NCBI RefSeq assembly: GCF_021018805.1
Contig: NC_086247.1
Coordinates: 95,683,338-95,747,337, forward strand
DNA from: Prinia subflava
Lineage: Eukaryota > Chordata > Aves > Passeriformes > Cisticolidae
Length of the DNA stretch: 64,000 nt
Direction: 5' to 3'
Positions 35,601-47,900 of this stretch are shown one piece after another. Numbering within the stretch: the stretch's first letter is position 1; every line of letters starts with the position of its first letter. The position numbers were made by a program, and so were the translations under genes. A model generated the notes under the pieces. It was not told the origin of the DNA, searched no databases, and was given only the letters and a program-made list of their open reading frames with translations.

Positions 35601-38055
35601 GTGCTAAGCTTTCACTCAGAAATTATTTTGCTTCATATGATGTCTTTTAAAATAAGTTGAGAATTAGGCAAGTATGTGAATCCCGATCATACTGCCACTT
35701 GGAATATCCCAAAGCAAAAATCAGAAGAAACTACTGGTGCTGTATAAACCTTATCTTCAGTTGTGTAAAAGAATTTGGATGCTGTTTCAAGTACGTGCTT
35801 TTGGTAGTTATCCTTTAAATACCACAAGAAGTACTGTTGCCATTTCTGCAGGCAGCTGAGCTGATCTGGTTCAAAAATGTAATCCAAGCAAACAACCTGT
35901 CTATGTTTTAAGATGCTTTTAATTCTGAATGTGAAAGAGGCCAAGCTATCGCTTATAAAACACAACCAAACTAATCAAAGGCTTAAAGGGAAAAAATATT
36001 TCTACAAATTTCTCACATAGGTGCAGCTTGAAAAGCAATTGTAAGCTCTGATTATGCTGTCTCACTCTAATTTTATTGCAGTTCAGTAAAAAATAAATAA
36101 ATGTCCATTTTATAGATAATGTTTGGACATATCAGTCTAACTATAAATTTCATGCACCACTGAAAACTGCTTTTTTTTTTCTTCTTTGGCCTTTCTGTAA
36201 ATAATCATACTGCTAGATTAGCTGTCTTCCAGAGAGAGTTTATGACACTAATTTTTATCATAATGCTTGCAAAATTAACATTTAAGAAAGAGAAGGAAAG
36301 GGGTTTATCTTCCTGTTACAGTTGAGGGAATTTTTTTTAGGTCATCATATGAAAGAATAGCATATATTGGCACATACGTCTAGTTCTTTCCAATTTCACT
36401 ATTTAATTTGGCCTACTACAAAATCAGTGTAGCTGGAGAAGATACTGTTCTTAGAACCTTCTGTGATGGGGATATCTTTGCCTCCATAGATTTCATGTTC
36501 TGTTTTAACTGTATTTTGAGTTATTTAAGTGATCTTACCGACTCTTTTGCCACAAATGAAATGTGTTATTTACTGGGAGGGTGGTGAGACACTGAAACAG
36601 GTTGCCCAGAGAAGATGTGGGTTCTCCATCCCTGGAACTGCTCAAGGTCATGTTGGGTGGGGCTTTGAGTGACCTGGTCTGGTGAAAGGTATCTCTGCCA
36701 ATGGGAAGGGTTTGGAACGAGATGGCCTTTAAGGTCCCCTCCAACCCAGGCCAGTCTGTCCATGTCTGGGATTTAAAAGCCAAGGGAGACAATTTAAGCT
36801 GTTTAAATACTGGGAGTCAGTTCCGTTTCAGCCATTTCCATGTGGCTCTTTTCTTCATCTTCCAATACTGCACAGGTCTGCAGCTGTTGCTTTTTAAAAG
36901 TGCAAGAGAAAATACAAGATAGAGGTAATTTGTGTATAGACAATGCTTGTGTTAATTAAGTTTCAAATTTTTTTATAGTGACCTGGTAATTCATGGGTCA
37001 ACGTACATGTACTGATTATGGGTTTGGGTTGATGGCTCTTAGGAAAAGTGAAAAAGGAGCTTGATCATGATGATAACCATCTACATCTGGATGAAACAAC
37101 TAAACTGCTTCAGGACCTTCATGAGGCTCAGGCTGACAGAGTGGGATCCCGGCCATCATCCAATTTGAGTTCCCTCTCCAATACCTCTGAAAGAGACCAA
37201 CATCATCTTGGTAAAGTTAGCTGTGTCACAGAAATTGCAGTACTTGAGCTCTATTTGAAATTGGTTTAAACTTACATTGTAATTTACATAAATCTTTGTG
37301 GGAAACTGCTCTGATAAAACAGTGTGCTGACTGATCATGTTTTAATTTTTAAATATGCCTGGCAGAGATAACTAACAAGACATACTTTTGACATCCAGAA
37401 CTAAGACTATTAATTGAAATTTCCTATTATTTGATTAGATGTGATTGAAGTAATTGTGAAGTAAATTGATAACTCACTGGCAAATCCCTATAAGCACTTG
37501 CATTTGATTCCCTTAGTTACACTAAGGAGTATATAATGATTATTTTACTTCAGCATAGTTGTGTGCAACAAGTAACAAGTGGGATTCTACAACAGCAATT
37601 CATTGTCAACTGTAAAATTCTGTGATAAGACAGGATGATAGTATACATACTGTTTAAGAATTTGGTGCCATTTCTGAGAAGGTAGAAGATGTTGGATGAA
37701 TGATACTCATTTTGTATAATTATTCAGCTCAGAGTAATAGCATAATGATTACTTTTCCAGAAATTATCTAAATTACTAAGAATCTTGTGATTTCTTTTCC
37801 ATAATCTCCTGTTTAAATACAATTCAGATGTCTGTCTTACTTTAAAAGTCTAAAAGGAACACTTGAAATAACCATGCTGATTATATGTGTAAATGTCTCA
37901 TATTTTTTTCTGTACTTCTTTAAGTTGTGATTTTTTTTTCCTCTTCTTCAACAGGAAGCCCCTCTCATCTGAGTGTTGGAGAACAGCAAGACATAGTTCA
38001 CGATCCCTATGAATTTCTTCAGTCTCCAGAAACCTCAAATGCTACTAGTAACTAA
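14539..38055 (+). CDS. BRD9: BRD9 bromodomain protein, complete 16-exon coding region
   Basis: BRD9 is the acetyl-lysine-reading subunit that defines the non-canonical BAF (ncBAF/GBAF) SWI/SNF complex in the nucleus. Sixteen phase-compatible exons give 1,881 nt, that is 626 residues plus TAA. Order of parts: basic N-terminus MGKKHKKHKAEK, a highly charged lysine run at about 68-85, the bromodomain at about 145-255 with acetyl-lysine-binding N225 (in MTYNRPDT) and gatekeeper Y231, then the DUF3512 region through about residue 490, then an acidic, serine-rich tail ending DPYEFLQSPETSNATSN. The start ATG at 14539 has good context (gccATGg) and matches the family. It is somewhat longer than human BRD9 (597 residues) because of the N-terminal KAEKAE region and small insertions. 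No disabling lesion is seen. Identification is very secure; joins were made by eye. Confidence 0.97.
15085..15475 (+). mobile_element. CR1 LINE 3' end in BRD9 intron 1
   Basis: Sense CR1 3' region. Examples are gtttagcctggagaaaagg, aggctcaggggagacttta, gagctgcccggggaggtggt and a tail of ggactcaatctcagcagtct. It sits just past the CpG island and about 60 bp before exon 2. Confidence 0.85.
15534..15754 (+). CDS. BRD9: BRD9 exon 2
   Basis: 221 nt after a long polypyrimidine tract ending ttttttag. Encodes DYVDKPLEKPLKLVLKVGGS through the lysine-rich HKEKKKKKKKKSEKEKEK and EERRKRK. Donor AAAG|gtaagc. Confidence 0.96.
17304..17436 (+). CDS. BRD9: BRD9 exon 3
   Basis: 133 nt encoding EEKKRKREKEQCDTEGETDD through PPPDRPVRACRTQP. 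This is the charged linker before the bromodomain. Acceptor gtcctag, donor CCAG|gtgagc. Confidence 0.96.
18557..18942 (+). pseudogene. Unidentified protein-like open stretch in BRD9 intron 3
   Basis: A frame open from 18557 reads VIERFRELHGVYGEETIKIA then QRTRCKNVDFPTAVFEQPSF before turning into AT-rich hydrophobic text and stopping at 18880. About 110 bp further on, another short frame reads VIKKEAQKIKEEIDAVCLEI and stops near 18942. The composition looks like real protein, but I do not recognise the family and it is not part of BRD9 in other vertebrates. It could be a retrocopy fragment interrupted by an insertion, an exon of an unannotated transcript, or chance. An acceptor-like ctgtacag lies at 18590. 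Confidence 0.3.
19104..19164 (+). CDS. BRD9: BRD9 exon 4
   Basis: 61 nt encoding AENESTPIQQLLEHFLRQLQ, bromodomain helix Z. Acceptor aaatgcag, donor AAAG|gtagta. Confidence 0.96.
20098..20242 (+). CDS. BRD9: BRD9 exon 5 (bromodomain ZA loop)
   Basis: 145 nt encoding KDPHGFFAFPVTDAIAPGYS through EYKSVTEFK, covering the ZA loop of the acetyl-lysine pocket. Donor AAG|gtgaat. Confidence 0.97.
22138..22248 (+). CDS. BRD9: BRD9 exon 6 (acetyl-lysine-binding Asn)
   Basis: 111 nt encoding ADFKLMCDNAMTYNRPDTVY through GFKMMSK. It carries N225 and gatekeeper Y231. Acceptor ttttacag, donor AAA|gtaaga. Confidence 0.97.
22697..22720. repeat. (TG)n microsatellite
   Basis: Twelve TG units in BRD9 intron 6. 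A (GTTT)5 tract follows at 22775-22794 and a short ATCCC repeat at about 22906-22920. Confidence 0.95.
22986..23161 (+). CDS. BRD9: BRD9 exon 7
   Basis: 176 nt encoding ERLLALKRSMSFMQDMDFSQ through KKSKKQNKEVI. This is the end of the bromodomain and an acidic/basic linker. Acceptor ttctag, donor TTAG|gtaaaa. Confidence 0.96.
26130..26262 (+). CDS. BRD9: BRD9 exon 8
   Basis: 133 nt encoding CIFEPEGNACSLTDSTAEEH through RINRYLPNSK, the start of the DUF3512 region. Acceptor cttttag, donor AAG|gtctac. Confidence 0.96.
28477..28552 (+). CDS. BRD9: BRD9 exon 9
   Basis: 76 nt encoding IGYLKKNGDGTLLFSVVNSS then DPEAE. Acceptor attcacag, donor GAAG|gtaaaa. Confidence 0.95.
29858..29953 (+). CDS. BRD9: BRD9 exon 10
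   Basis: 96 nt encoding EEETHPVDLSSLSSKLLPGF through GFKDERRNK. Acceptor attattag, donor AAAG|gtaaat. Confidence 0.96.
30706..30838 (+). CDS. BRD9: BRD9 exon 11
   Basis: 133 nt encoding TFLTSANTAPSLQNNSIFHD (after the split Val) through GDETGIQCAL. Acceptor gtgtag, donor TTAAG|gtaagg. Confidence 0.96.
31626..31737 (+). CDS. BRD9: BRD9 exon 12
   Basis: 112 nt encoding LQEFVKDAGSYSKKIVDDLL through KTIYQLKQ. Acceptor gctag, donor CAG|gtgtgt. Confidence 0.96.
33360..33398 (+). CDS. BRD9: BRD9 exon 13 (39-nt micro-sized exon)
   Basis: 39 nt in phase 0 encoding RRNISVKPLDEVK, matching the human RRNVPMKPPDEAK segment. Acceptor tttccag, donor AAA|gtaagt. Confidence 0.93.
33848..33919 (+). other. 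Candidate in-frame cassette exon in BRD9 intron 13
   Basis: 72 nt bounded by a T-rich acceptor (ttgttctttag) and a donor ATG|gtaaaa. It is open in the phase-0 frame that joins exon 13 to exon 14, and inclusion would add 24 residues beginning VLPVLIKEEHKLRNT. Human BRD9 joins the flanking exons directly, so this would be optional. No transcript evidence is available here. Confidence 0.3.
35200..35302 (+). CDS. BRD9: BRD9 exon 14
   Basis: 103 nt encoding VGESAGDSNTSDLDFLSMKP through LDISMLNSL. Acceptor ttaatag, donor TTGG|gtaagt. Confidence 0.95.
36570..36775 (+). mobile_element. CR1 LINE 3' fragment in BRD9 intron 14
   Basis: A short sense CR1 tail: ggtggtgagacactgaaaca, ggttgcccagagaagatgtg, ggatcctggaac-like text and aaggtcccctccaaccc. 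It is 5' truncated, and the terminal octamer repeats are degraded. Confidence 0.85.
37043..37210 (+). CDS. BRD9: BRD9 exon 15
   Basis: 168 nt encoding KVKKELDHDDNHLHLDETTK through SNTSERDQHHL. This is the acidic, serine-rich C-terminal part. Acceptor ctcttag, donor CTTG|gtaaag. Confidence 0.96.
37955..38055 (+). CDS. BRD9: BRD9 exon 16 (terminal coding exon)
   Basis: 101 nt including the TAA stop. Encodes GSPSHLSVGEQQDIVHDPYE then FLQSPETSNATSN. Acceptor tcaacag after a long T-rich tract. Confidence 0.96.
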
Positions 38056-38940
38056 TCTGACATGTACTATATTTATTTTGTATTTTAATTGTATTATGTT
38101 TTTATAAAGTTTTTGTCCATGACAGAAACTGCATTTTTGTCCTCTTTTCTATGAGGATTGCTGTATAATATTATCAAGTATGCAGGATTAAACAAGCAAA
38201 CATATAGAAAACCCCAACCCCAAACTAATTCGTGCATAATGTCATTAGCAATGTTCCAAGAACTGCTTTCATTTTGTTTGTTAAGAGAGAGTGTTATCTA
38301 CTGGTGTGTGAATCTTGGCTGAAAAACAGCAAATAACGTGTTAGAAAAATTGATATTTTATAGACACTGAAAAGTGATAATTTTCCCAGAATCATGGCAG
38401 CAGTCATTAAATGTTTGCAGTACAATTATCAGCTAGTTCTGTAGATAATTGTTCTGTTTTTAATCTACTGTTCAGGTTAAGACCTGAATATCTCCGAGGA
38501 CGAACAAAGAACTGCATGAATTGGGATCATTATTGTGTTTTCCATCTCCTAAGGCTAATAATATGTAGAAATTGTTTTTAACATTTGCCCACATTTTTAT
38601 ATCTTTTTTTAATCACTCTAGGGACCACTCAATTTGAGAGTAACAGTACTTGGTGGTTCCAGTAAAATGCTCGTTTACAAAACTTCTACCCTGGATTTGA
38701 AAGAGATGAATGTTATTGTATCCCTTGTATCTTGAAAGACAAAGAAAAGATAATACTTGTATTTTTTAATAGGATATGTATATCTCATAGGATGGAAAAA
38801 ATACTGGATAAGGTGTGCTTTTCAATAAATCCAAAATAAAACTTTTATAATACATCAATACTGAAACTGTGAGGTTTTGTACTATTGCTATGTGCAAGCA
38901 ATTGTTATGAATTTACATTATTTTGTAAATATTAATAAAA
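38056..38940 (+). other. BRD9: BRD9 3' UTR with poly(A) signals
   Basis: AT-rich sequence follows the stop. AATAAA hexamers occur at 38824-38829, 38835-38840 and 38934-38939, so the transcript probably ends near 38,850-38,960. I see no competing ORF. Confidence 0.7.
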
Positions 38941-38959
38941 ACAGAAAAGCAGTTTTGAA

Positions 38960-41900
38960 GTATAGCAAATCTCTTATTCTTGCCATGGAAAAGTTTACTT
39001 CCTTCTACTAAGTCTGAAATGCTAAAGAGTTTTGGATTGAATTCATGTGCTGCTTTAAAAGATAAATTTAATCATGCTGCATAAACAAAAAAATCTGTCA
39101 GTTTTTAGGAACCGTCAAGGAAGTCAGTCAGATAACTGATAGTAAAGTCTTGATAAAAGTCTAAATAGGAAGATTGTTTCGTTCCAAGCAGGAGTGCTGA
39201 AGGAAGCACACAATGAGGTTTTTCTGTCTGGGAGTTGTTAGGAATGTATATGGCCGTGTGCTTGGGCTCATCTGCTGCGAGGGTTTGCATGGACACACAG
39301 CCTTGTGTCAGTCTGCAGCTTCCCAAAACAATTTCAGTTGAAAAGTGTCTTTAATGTGCTTTTGGTCTCCAGTAAGTCTGATTTCTCTTACAGCAAATAT
39401 AAATTGATTCCTGTAATAGACTCTAAATTATAATTATGGTGAGGAAATATTTATTGAAACGCTTGCTGTTGAATTGCCTGCTGTAGTTCTTGAATAAAAT
39501 TCCCAGGAGAATGTTTAAAATACCCCTCTAGAGGAAAGTGCTGGTTTATTTTGGTTTTTGTTTGAACTGCAGTGTTCTGAAAACTGAAATGATGTGAAGT
39601 ATCTTATTTGATACCTTCACCTTGGATTTCAGACAGAATGCATTCAAACTCAGTGAAATTCTGTAGATCAGCCTTTATGGGCTCTGTGAGCTGGTTGTAT
39701 AAAAGGCTGGATGTTGTTTGCATCATTACTGTGCCAGAGAGCACTTTGTGCCTGAGGGAAGTTTGCTTATTTATTCGGCCTATCTGGCCCTTAAGCAATG
39801 TTACTTATGCACAGCAATCTCCGACTGCTGTTCCATGGGTGCTGGACAATCCCTTCACTAGACCTAACCGCCTGCATTCCCCAGGCTTCCAGGGAAAAGC
39901 TTCTTCCCAGAAGCAAATACAAATGTTCTTGCTGTGGTGCCTTCTCATGAGTGGCAGACATTAACCTGTTTGCTGAATGTACTGAGACCCGTGATTTGGC
40001 TCACTAAATGCCACAAGAAAAGCTTTCATGTTTCTTTGAGAAATCTCATTCTCCTAAATTTTATAGAAAGATTGCACTCAAGTTTGCAGCCTCTGGTAAA
40101 AAAATGCTAACATTTTAAAGTAAGTGGTCGAAGTAACGTCCTTCAGTCACTTGTTTGTCACAGTGCATTTTTACTGATTCTTGAGCTAAAAGAGAATCTC
40201 TTGCTCCTCTTCTTTGTAGGTGTATGTGCCTATGCTTGTACCAGGGGTACACTGATGCATTTTCCAAATGATTCTGGTTTATTTGAAAAAAAGCCTTAAG
40301 AAGAAATTTGCTGGTCCTTTCCTTATTTGAAGGGTAAAAAATTCCCTAAGCCATGTCTTACTTGTTCTTGTCTCTGCAGGTGGTGAGTTCATATACACAG
40401 AAAAGCTTTGAACTAACCAGTCAAGGCCTCTTATCTTATGGTCTTATTTAAATACTAAGAATTCGAAAAATTTTATTTAATTCTGTGAGTTTGTTTAACA
40501 CATATCATTATTTACTTAATCTGAGATAAACGCCATTCCTTTCTAGTGTGTTTGGTAGATATTTCCTGTTTGGCTCATTTGGGAGATGACTCTGTGTCCG
40601 TGGCACCCCGTTCAAATCTGTAATACATAATGTGTAACATCTAGCTAGGTGGCACCATATGTCAATAATCTATGTGAGTTCCCCTCAGCTGGCATATGCT
40701 GCCATTGAAATAGAGGGGAAATTCCCAGGGTGTTTTGAAAAATCAATTCAGGGGTTTTGTAAAAAATTGAGAAAATTAAATGCATTTTTTCTGTTTTTTC
40801 CTCTAATATCTCCTGCATCAAAAAGTATATTGCACTAAGGATGTAAACCATGTTAAGAGAAATCTTAGATCTGTCTTCCACAGGGTAGAAAACAATGAAA
40901 ATGTAAAACCGTCTAAATAACTGTGATTATTTTTTTCTCCTGTCATCAGTCTCATGTTTTTGCAGTTATCTTCAGTGGCAGCAAAGGGAACGTTGAGATT
41001 GTATTGTACATGTAGCAAACATCTTTGTAAATAAGGATTCAGCATGGGGCAACTTTATTCCACTCTTTGAGATACACAAGTACAGGAACAGAATTTACCT
41101 GAAAATATTAGGGGAAAAATAAAAAGTCTCTAATGTTCTTTCCTTGCTCATTGTTAAAAAAGAAAAAGCACAAATACATTTTTAAAGCCATGCAGTTCTT
41201 CTTTCTGGCAGGTGCATTGCTATGATGAGAGATTTATGCAGATGAGACCTGAACAGCTGACCAGCAGAAATAACCTGATTTCTCCACCCCTACATTCCAG
41301 AATGAAGGGCTGGTTCTTTCCATGCCACTCATTTTTGTGTTTGTTGCTTTGCTGTTATCTAGCTGGCTACAGTAGGATTTGGAGTCTGCACACCATTACT
41401 TCCATATGGATGGAAACATGCTGCTTTTTCTGGTTTGGTTTTTTCTACCCTTCTAGCATCCTTCTTGGAATATGTGTTATTATAATATTTAATGCTGATC
41501 TGTGTGCTGGTAAGGGGAGGGGAGAAGAAGCCCATCCACCTCACAAGGAAGGCTAGGCATTTATTCCTAGTGTGTTTAAACTCTTGCTTGACTATTGCAG
41601 AACTCTGTTTATATAGATGAGTATGGTTTGTGTTGCCAGGGGGTATGTGTGTATGTAACTGTAAATGTGAGTTATGTTATTTAAAGGTCCTTTAAGTAAA
41701 GAGGCAGGGGGTGGGAGAGTTAGGGGAGCCACAAGAGTTTGGAAGCCAGGGCCAGTGCTTTGCAGTTGAGTGATTTTTCCCAGACTGATCAGAAATTACT
41801 ATAAATCTCAGAAAGTAAGATCAGATGTTGTTTCTGCAAGGCAAGGCTCCGCAGAAACAGCAGAGTGCCCAGCTCTCCATTTGTTTATGGGGCACTCAGT

Positions 41901-44900
41901 CCCATTGTTGCGGCATTAAAACTTGGTGAATCTGTCATGGAACACTAACTTTATTTTCCAAAGGGTCAGTTTGGATAACCATTCAATTTGGATAAAATAC
42001 CTCGTTTTATGTTAGGTTTGCTTCTTTGGCAGTTCATTACATTACAGGCCACAGTCTGAAGTTCTACATAATGTCCAAATAAGACTCTTCTTATTTTACA
42101 TGGCAGAGGGAGAAAGGTTTAACAGCATAATGAGAAAGAAAACACTGATAGGCAGTAGTTCATTCACTTTGTATGTACAAAACATAGATTGTTGCTAGGA
42201 AATGGTATGGTGTCAATGGAGCACTCTTATGACAGCACTGTAGTTCTTGTTGAAACAGAGGTTAAGCAGTCAGCACAGCTGTAGATCTAATGCCTAAGGT
42301 CTTTTCCAATGTGTCTAAGAAAACAATTGTGTCCCTGCTTTTGCTTTTTTTGAATATACCCTGGAAAAACCAGGTTGCTGATGATTGTCATGCCTTTATA
42401 GACGAGTTAACAGTCTTGCTGAAGCTCTGATGTGCCTGCATTGTGTTTTTTCTGTCATTTGCATTCTCTGTATTATCAGCTGAGGAGATGTGTGTCAGCT
42501 GTGTTGTGTCCCATAACCATTTACAATGCTGGAGAGATCCAGGAAAGGAAGACAGAGACCTGTAAATCCAGCAGCATGCTGCATTTCTTGTTCAGGAATT
42601 CTTTGAAGAGATGACAGATGAGGTTATCCCATTCAGAGGTCTTCCCATTATATCTCTATGGAGGAGGAGATAGGTCTAAGTTAGGAAGACATGAAGAATC
42701 CTACCAACTGCTGTGAAGCTCCATTTTGATATTATTTTCAAAATATAATTGGTTTATACCAGCTGTAGAATGTAGCAAAGAGGTTTTGATTTTAACACTG
42801 ACAAAGGTAGAAAAGGCAGTCAAAACAGGCATTTCTCACCTATTTGCCAAAGTGTTTCTATGTTGTAGCTGACAGAGGATTTAAATACAAGAAATATTGA
42901 GACTTTTTTCTCCTTAAATTTCTGCCTCTTTTAGGCAAATATTTGAAGAGGCAAAATCCTAAAACTTCTGTATCTCTGCACTGGTCCTTTCTGAATCAGT
43001 TTTTTTTCCTCCAGTTTAGCTGCGGTTCTGTTTCTGATGAATAACAACTTTGCCTAGACATCATAGGAAATAATTGAATTTGGGCACACAATGAGACTTC
43101 CTGGACTGGTGAAGAAAACACACCTTCCCATTGTCCTCGTGTTGTGTCAGTGAGCTTCAAAATATTGGCAATTGCTGTCATGGTAACAAAACAAAAACAT
43201 GGTGTGGCAACTATTTTGAGCTTTGCATGTGTTCTCTCTCCTGGCTGTAAAACACTTCAGTTTTTAACCAGTACAAGAGGTGTCCTCTAGTTTAAGCCTG
43301 GTATGGATAATTTTTTTCTGAACAATGGTCCAGATGTATGCAGGAGTTTGTGGTGTTTTGTTTTGTTTTGCTTTGTTGTGTTGGGTGTTTTCAGGCAGAT
43401 GGGCAGAAGACTTACAGGGGAATTACAGGACAACCATTGCAGAGTGATCACCTTATTCCTAGTAGCTATTTGCATTACTTGTGAACACCTGTGCAACTAG
43501 GATGGGGTTGTCACTGTGATTCTGGGGGCTCTGGCAATAACCAGCCTTTGTGTTCTTTAGCACAAGATGAACCAAGCAAAAATGACCACAGCAGCTTCAC
43601 AGGAAGCTGTGGTCATGTTGCAACTTCTATGGAAAAAAGGTTCCTCAGACAACTGCAGCAAAACATCCAAGAAAACAGTGGGAAGGAGGGTGAGAGAAGC
43701 TGGCAGGGAGGGAAGACTTTTGGAGGAATGGGGGTGGATTATGAACCAAGAGTACACAGCTCTTATGTGTAACCTTTTTTCTTGGGTTTTCACAATAACA
43801 GTTTATTGCAAAAATTTAATGCATGTCATGCATCTTTTCTCCTTTTTCTCTGCCTTCTTTGCACCAGCTAATGACTTGGAAGAATTGTAAAGAGCAACTG
43901 GAAATGTCCAACCCTGAGGAAGGCACTTCATCTACTTCTGAATATTAGGGAGCATTTAATAGTAAATTATTGTCTTAGAATGTAATTGGGGAAGAATGAG
44001 GATGAGTTGGGGGAGAAAGTTGAGTTTGAGACATTTTTTAGAGTGTAGATTTACCTTCTTTTTTGAAGAGGGCATGCTGACCTTGCCACATTTGGGTTTG
44101 ATTCCAGGGAGGAGGATTCAAAAATGTGCAAGAATGACGATTGTACTGGAGGATTAATTAATTCCTGATACTAATAATTTGATTTTCAACCTACATAGCT
44201 CTGTGGCATGTCACAGGCTACCTAAAATTTGAGAAAGGTTGGAGAGTGATTATTTTTAGCTTTCAGTCAATATGCATTAAAAAATCTGAATAAAAATTCT
44301 CACTTCTTAATACTGAAAATCTACTCTTGCCAGTGAGAGGGAAAGGTGCAAAATGAACATAGGTCTAACTTGCACAACAGGAAGATAAGCTATGCTGGAT
44401 ATTTTTTTTCGTTTTCTCTTATTATACTGAAGTTCTTACCAATAAAAAAAATTAAGTCATTTGATACAAAACTGTTAGAAGGGGCACATACTTGATCACA
44501 GTTTGTTCTCCTTTGAGCAATTTTGTCATTAATACACTTGATGCTTTCTTAACTTATTTTAATACATCACTGGTCTTCCAGTCATCACCTTATTTTCTCA
44601 CCCTGTTGCTGCTACAGTTGACCCAGCAGTGAAAAATGTGCTAAGAAAAACTTGAATGATTCTGCTCAAGTCTTTAACAGAGATAAACATGAACATGTCA
44701 CCAAGAATCAACATTTATCTCTGCAAAGATTATGTACAAATTATTAGATTAAGGAAATAAGTTCCAGGTTTTAGGGATATTGTGATTTTTTTTTTTTTGC
44801 CATATTAATGAAACTTTATAATCATTCTAATTGTTCATACATGGACTGCCATTATATATAAAAAATCCTATATCTTTTATTAAAACAACCTTTTACTACA

Positions 44901-47900
44901 GTTTGTATACTCACAAGCAGAGAGAAAATACTCGGCTCTTAAATGTTTAGAAGTGCTTTTCTAAAAAGAGTGTTGCTGCTCCAAGGTACAAAATTGATTA
45001 AACTGCTGCTTCTATCTATTTTATGAATGTCTACAAATCTTTTTTAGAAGTCTGTCACACTCTCTTATGTGTAGAATTAGGCCATTGCCATATCAGTAGC
45101 TGCCTTGAAACTAACTCAAATTTTGTCATGTTTTTATCATATTTGTAAAACTAAAGCCAAATTCACAAGTGGGTTTTTTCAGCAGTTTACAAAGAAATCG
45201 GCTTTGAAATTTTCAGTTCCCTTCTACATAAATTTCAGGAATTTCCAGCTCTTACTGTGCTCCCATTTTTTTCCTAGTCTATCTGTAAATATCTTTAAGT
45301 TAGGTAACAATACCTTTGATTTGTTTTAGAATAATGTCAGCTCTTCATTAGTCTTTGGAGTTAATTGTTCTGAAAAGCAGGGACTACAGAACTGACTTGA
45401 AAGTACAAGAAAAGTGATCTGATGGAATTGGTTCTCTTAGGTAAGTGTTTAATTCAAAACCTTGTCTTTTCCCTGGTCCTCCTAGTCCTGCAAGTGGGAA
45501 TAAGCTTTGTATTTCTATCTAGCATGGGATCACATTTACCCTGCTAAGCAGAATTTAGTACCTTGTGCAAACACATGGACTAGCACAAACTCTGCTGGGT
45601 TTGCATTCCAGGAGGTCACAGTCATCCTACTCCAGCACTGAACAGTGTGGTTTAATCACCATGGTGTGAAATATAATGACTAGCCATATCTTGGGATGTA
45701 CCTCCTTCCCTCACTGAGCATTTTTCTTGCACTATACAATATTTGTCCTGTCTCATTTTCTCAAACGTATAGGGAAGTATTTTTAAAATAATAGTAGTAA
45801 TAATAATAGCACCCCTTGAGCCATGCAAGTGTTCAAGAATATTTTTTTACATGCCTTTCACTCTTGCCTTTAGCATGGTTGCAGAAGAAATACGACATTT
45901 GAACTTCTAAGGTTAGGTTAGCTGGGTGTTGAACAGATGTCATGTAACAAAGCTAAAACTGACTGACTGTAACTTCATGTATATATTTGGGTTTTATAGA
46001 GAAAACTGGAAAATTTTCTGTATTCTACATTGATAGTATGTATGATATTAGATCTAAAAAATTCTGCTTACAGGACTCATTCTTTAAAATATTAAAATTC
46101 AATTAAACAGATTAAAATATCTATCTTAAGCAAATCTTTTCTGAAGAGCCACGTTTGTCTTTTTTTTCCACTCAACTGAATGGTGCTAGTCTAATACAGA
46201 ACAAACGTAATATTCTGTTAAATGTCCACAGGCAAGATTTGCATGGACAGCAAAATAGTTGAAAATGGTACCTTATGTATTCTGTACCTTGTTTGATCGT
46301 TTTTCTGTAACACATGGTGGACAAAATCTTGATCACAGTGAAGGTGATTTTACTTAAGTGGAGGCAAAATTTGCTGCAGGTATCTAGAATGTTCGTTTCT
46401 GTTCTATCTATTGCCAAACTATGAACAGTACGAGGAAGCTGGTTAGAAGAATTTGAAAATATATATGAGAGAGAGGAAGAAAAGATGCTGTATTAGAAAC
46501 CTCTGATATGGAAAACAGGACAGGATATTCTTTGGTCTTCTCTTCAGAAGAGTCTGAGTGATTTTTCTTGTGAACAACCAGTTGGCATTTCTCTCTCGCT
46601 GCCTGTCCTCCATCTAAGGAAAGCAACAGTTGCCTAATGCAATAAAAATCTGTCGGTTGATCATACTTTAAAGGATTGATGTTTGAAAAATCAAAGAGTA
46701 AAACTGTGGAAAGCAATTCATGCTGTTATTAAAAAATGTAGGAAGGAGGGAAAGAGAAGAGAAAAAAAGTATTTTGGTAAAATAGCAGTGAACAGTCACC
46801 CTTTTCTGCCATGCTGCGCACAGGCAGAGCTGAAAATATTTTACTGAAATTTGGATTTTGACACCTGGAAGGGAAATGATAACTCTTCAAATTTGTTTGA
46901 GATCATGTGGATTTGTATATTTCCTTGGATATGTTTGGACCTCCACCCTTTGGGTGTGTGCCTTTTGCTGCATGTGTGCATTTAGCCAAGCTGAGTGGGT
47001 ACCACTGAGAGTAGAGAAAGGTGGTTCCAGGTCACCTCTTTGTTTGTCATTTTGGTTAATCCAGGTAAATAGCCCCAAAGTTAAACATCTGCATCCTTAA
47101 TTGGGAATACATACGATTGCATTTTGAAATCTCTGGACAAAACCCACTGCACTCCATTTATCAGGCAGATTTTCCAAATAATACTTTTCCATACCATTAT
47201 ATACTAAATGAAACTCTAGCAAAGGTCCTTTTGTGCTTTGAGAACAATCAATCTGAAGCATTTAATATTTTTTAAGGTTTTTGGGTTGTTGTTTTTTTCC
47301 GTTTTTTTGTTCTTTTACTGCTTACTGGTGCCTCAGAGCCAGAGTTCTGAGTGTTTTGTTCTCCTATCTCCTGGTCATTAAACCTGTCCCACTGGGCTCA
47401 CACAATATGGTGTAAACTGCTTCTGACATAAGACGTACAACAAACTTGTAACACCATTCCTGATGGATTAAATTACTGAATAACTTTTGGAGAACTAATA
47501 TTTCCCTTCTGTCTTTAAAACAAAGTCAAAATCCCTTGGGTGATGACAATGAACGAATGAACAGTTTAAGTGTGCACAAGCTTTCTTAAGCAGCCATGTG
47601 GACCTTCTGTTTCAAATTATTTGCATCTCTAGGTCCTCTGTTTTAAGGTGCTTCCTTTGTCTTAGGGCTTGGCCAATGTTAATAAAATATAAATATTTAT
47701 CCTGGCCTTTGAATTGTTAACTGACTCAAGCAATAACTTAGCAACTGAGATAACAGAGGAGGTTATCTCTATCATTCTGTTCTTACCATGCTATTTTGCT
47801 GCCAGAAATGCTATGAAAGGCCTCAGGAAAAATCATCTTGTTGCCAGTGGTGCACAGGGACTACAACATTTTTGAGGTTTACTACTAAACGAACTGGCTT

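Noticed and set aside
39604..39964. Open frames on both strands just beyond the BRD9 3' UTR
   Set aside because: Both strands are open over the same stretch, with no motif and no splice evidence.
43561..43689. Exon-like block with ctttag acceptor and GGAGG|gtgaga donor
   Set aside because: Two frames are open, neither is recognisable, and its phases do not join to the exon-like block at 59081. Too weak to annotate.
46408..46716. 102-codon minus-strand ORF with an acceptor before an ATG
   Set aside because: No family match and no partner exons; treated as chance.
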